From contig CAWGKC010000017.1 in assembly GCA_963823105.1 (NCBI GenBank), forward strand, positions 186,001 through 250,000: a stretch of DNA of 64,000 bases, given 5' to 3'. The stretch comes from JAJYKC01 sp963823105 (GTDB lineage: Bacteria > Acidobacteriota > Terriglobia > Bryobacterales > Bryobacteraceae). A model generated the notes under the pieces. The model did not search any database and was not told the origin of the DNA. It saw only the letters and a list, made by a program, of their open reading frames with translations. Positions 63,215 to 64,000 of this stretch are shown here, one piece after another (position 1 is the first letter of the stretch; each line of letters begins with the position of its first letter). The position numbers and the translations under genes were made by a program.

Positions 63215-63362
63215 AGACGCGGCTTACGAAGACCTCGGATTCCTCCGCCGTACCGGGGTCGATGTGGCTTAACAGCCGATCCAGTAAGAACGCGCCGCTC
63301 CGGATCAAGTTTGGCGGATCCTTGACGGGCTGTGGCGGGACACGATCCATCTCGTTGACCAT
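63159..63362 (-). CDS. Probable antitoxin of the VapC pair
   Basis: A 67-residue protein upstream of the PIN toxin, in the position of a VapB antitoxin. It has the stretch DPPNLIRSGAFLLDRLLSHI and then DPGTAEESEVFVSRVYEQR, acidic as expected for an antitoxin tail. No ribbon-helix-helix or AbrB motif can be recognised with certainty, so the assignment rests mainly on position. The 56-base overlap with the toxin gene is longer than usual. Confidence 0.5.
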   Translation of the reverse strand: MVNEMDRVPPQPVKDPPNLIRSGAFLLDRLLSHIDPGTAEESEVFVSRVYEQRHTDRSSDSNGKTGP

Positions 63363-63478
63363 TGTAGCGCGGCACCTTTGGGTTTTTCGAAAGTCTGGTA
63401 AGTTAACGGCATCAAGTGGCGGGATCGGCGATTACAGTACGGTCCTCTCTCGCGGGCCGTCGCCAGCTATGCTCGCAT

Positions 63479-64000
63479 TTACTCGTATCTTAAGGCTTCC
63501 AGCGGATCGACTTTCGCGGCGCGGCGTACGGGCATCCAACAGGCTAACAGGGCGACGCCGGCGAATAAGAGGGCCACACCGATCAACGTGACCGGATCGC
63601 CGGGTTCCACTTCGAAGAGAAAGGATTTGAGGACGCGCGAAAGAACAATGGCTGCCGCGATGCCCGAGAGCACGCCGGAAGCAATCAATCGAAAACCCTC
63701 CGCGAATACGAGGTTCCGAATGTCCCGCCGTTCGGCGCCGACCGCCATGCGAATGGCGAGCTCGCGGCGGCGGGAGGCGACCGAGAGCGAGAGTACGCCA
63801 TAAATACCGACGAGCGTCAGCACGCTCCCGACGAGCGAAAAACCGACCAGCAACCGCATGGCGAAGATGCGGGAGGCGAGAGAATCGCCGCGAATCTGCT
63901 CCAGAGTTTTCGGGTTTTCGACGGCGACGGTGGGGTCGATGGAGTGCAACTCGCGTTGGACGGCGGCGACGAGCGAGTGCGGCTCGGCCACGGTGCGAAT
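63479..64000 (-). CDS. FtsX/MacB-like permease, C-terminal part
   Basis: The frame is open to the window end, so the N-terminus is missing; at least 174 residues are present. The C-terminal FtsX domain shows MRLLVGFSLVGSVLTLVGIY, GVLSLSVASRRRELAIRMAV and GAERRDIRNLVFAEG, with two more membrane helices and the end PVRRAAKVDPLEALRYE. This is the conserved core of MacB-type permeases; in acidobacteria it is frequent in large duplicated permeases without their own ATPase. Which type it is cannot be decided from this part. Confidence 0.85.
   Translation of the reverse strand: MRTVAEPHSLVAAVQRELHSIDPTVAVENPKTLEQIRGDSLASRIFAMRLLVGFSLVGSVLTLVGIYGVLSLSVASRRRELAIRMAVGAERRDIRNLVFAEGFRLIASGVLSGIAAAIVLSRVLKSFLFEVEPGDPVTLIGVALLFAGVALLACWMPVRRAAKVDPLEALRYE

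Overview
The window looks like a chromosome segment from an acidobacterium of the Solibacter/Bryobacter type. This is inferred from gene content, not from a marker gene. It carries a paired DUF1592-type cytochrome and a Tat-exported DUF1552 protein, an ASST-like tandem pair, a kinase with PEGA repeats, a DUF1080 protein, and an FtsX/MacB permease of the kind duplicated in these genomes. The DNA is GC-rich, except for a visibly more AT-rich stretch at about 9-16.5 kb.

Layout. 0-7.7 kb: the end of a MEMO1-family gene, a broken hypothetical gene, a ParDE pair, a DeoR regulator divergent from a HAD phosphatase-MFS transporter pair, a response regulator with a degenerate receiver, and an amidohydrolase. 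At 7.69 kb a tRNA-Leu(UAG) marks the edge of an accessory island running to about 17 kb. The island holds decayed toxin-antitoxin genes and a compact minus-strand operon: acyl-carrier-protein-like protein, XRE regulator, ImmA/IrrE protease, thymidylate-synthase-like protein, thymidylate-kinase-like protein, a protein of the 5-hmdU DNA kinase helical / putative base-hypermodification family, and a MazG fragment. A true thymidylate-synthase homologue is divergent to it, followed by a convergent dCTP-deaminase/dUTPase-like membrane-anchored protein. This nucleotide-modification cassette is the most interesting content of the window.

17-35 kb: a Ser/Thr kinase operon, an MFS transporter, an S9 peptidase, a PD-(D/E)XK-like nuclease divergent from yggS-glycosyltransferase-S15 hydrolase, the DUF1592/DUF1552 pair and a secreted metalloprotease-like protein. 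35-44.7 kb: proS, two tandem ASST genes, then DUF1385-prfA-prmC-dinB. 44.7-52.9 kb: a tightly overlapping minus-strand operon yebC-ruvC-hyp-tlpA-deoB-tpiA-hyp-D-aminoacylase. 53-64 kb: M23 peptidase, DedA, CpaE-like ATPase, mscL with a zinc ribbon, MmcQ, DUF1080, modA, the dnaK-dnaJ-hspR heat-shock operon, a VapBC pair and a partial permease.

Many genes read in two or three frames, including housekeeping genes that should be intact (prmC, tpiA, yggS). About 16 such breaks occur across 17-64 kb, but about 18 in only 6.7 kb of the island. I read the first as mostly uncorrected indels in the assembly and the excess in the island as possible real decay. Frameshifted genes are therefore given as one span each, with the approximate shift positions.
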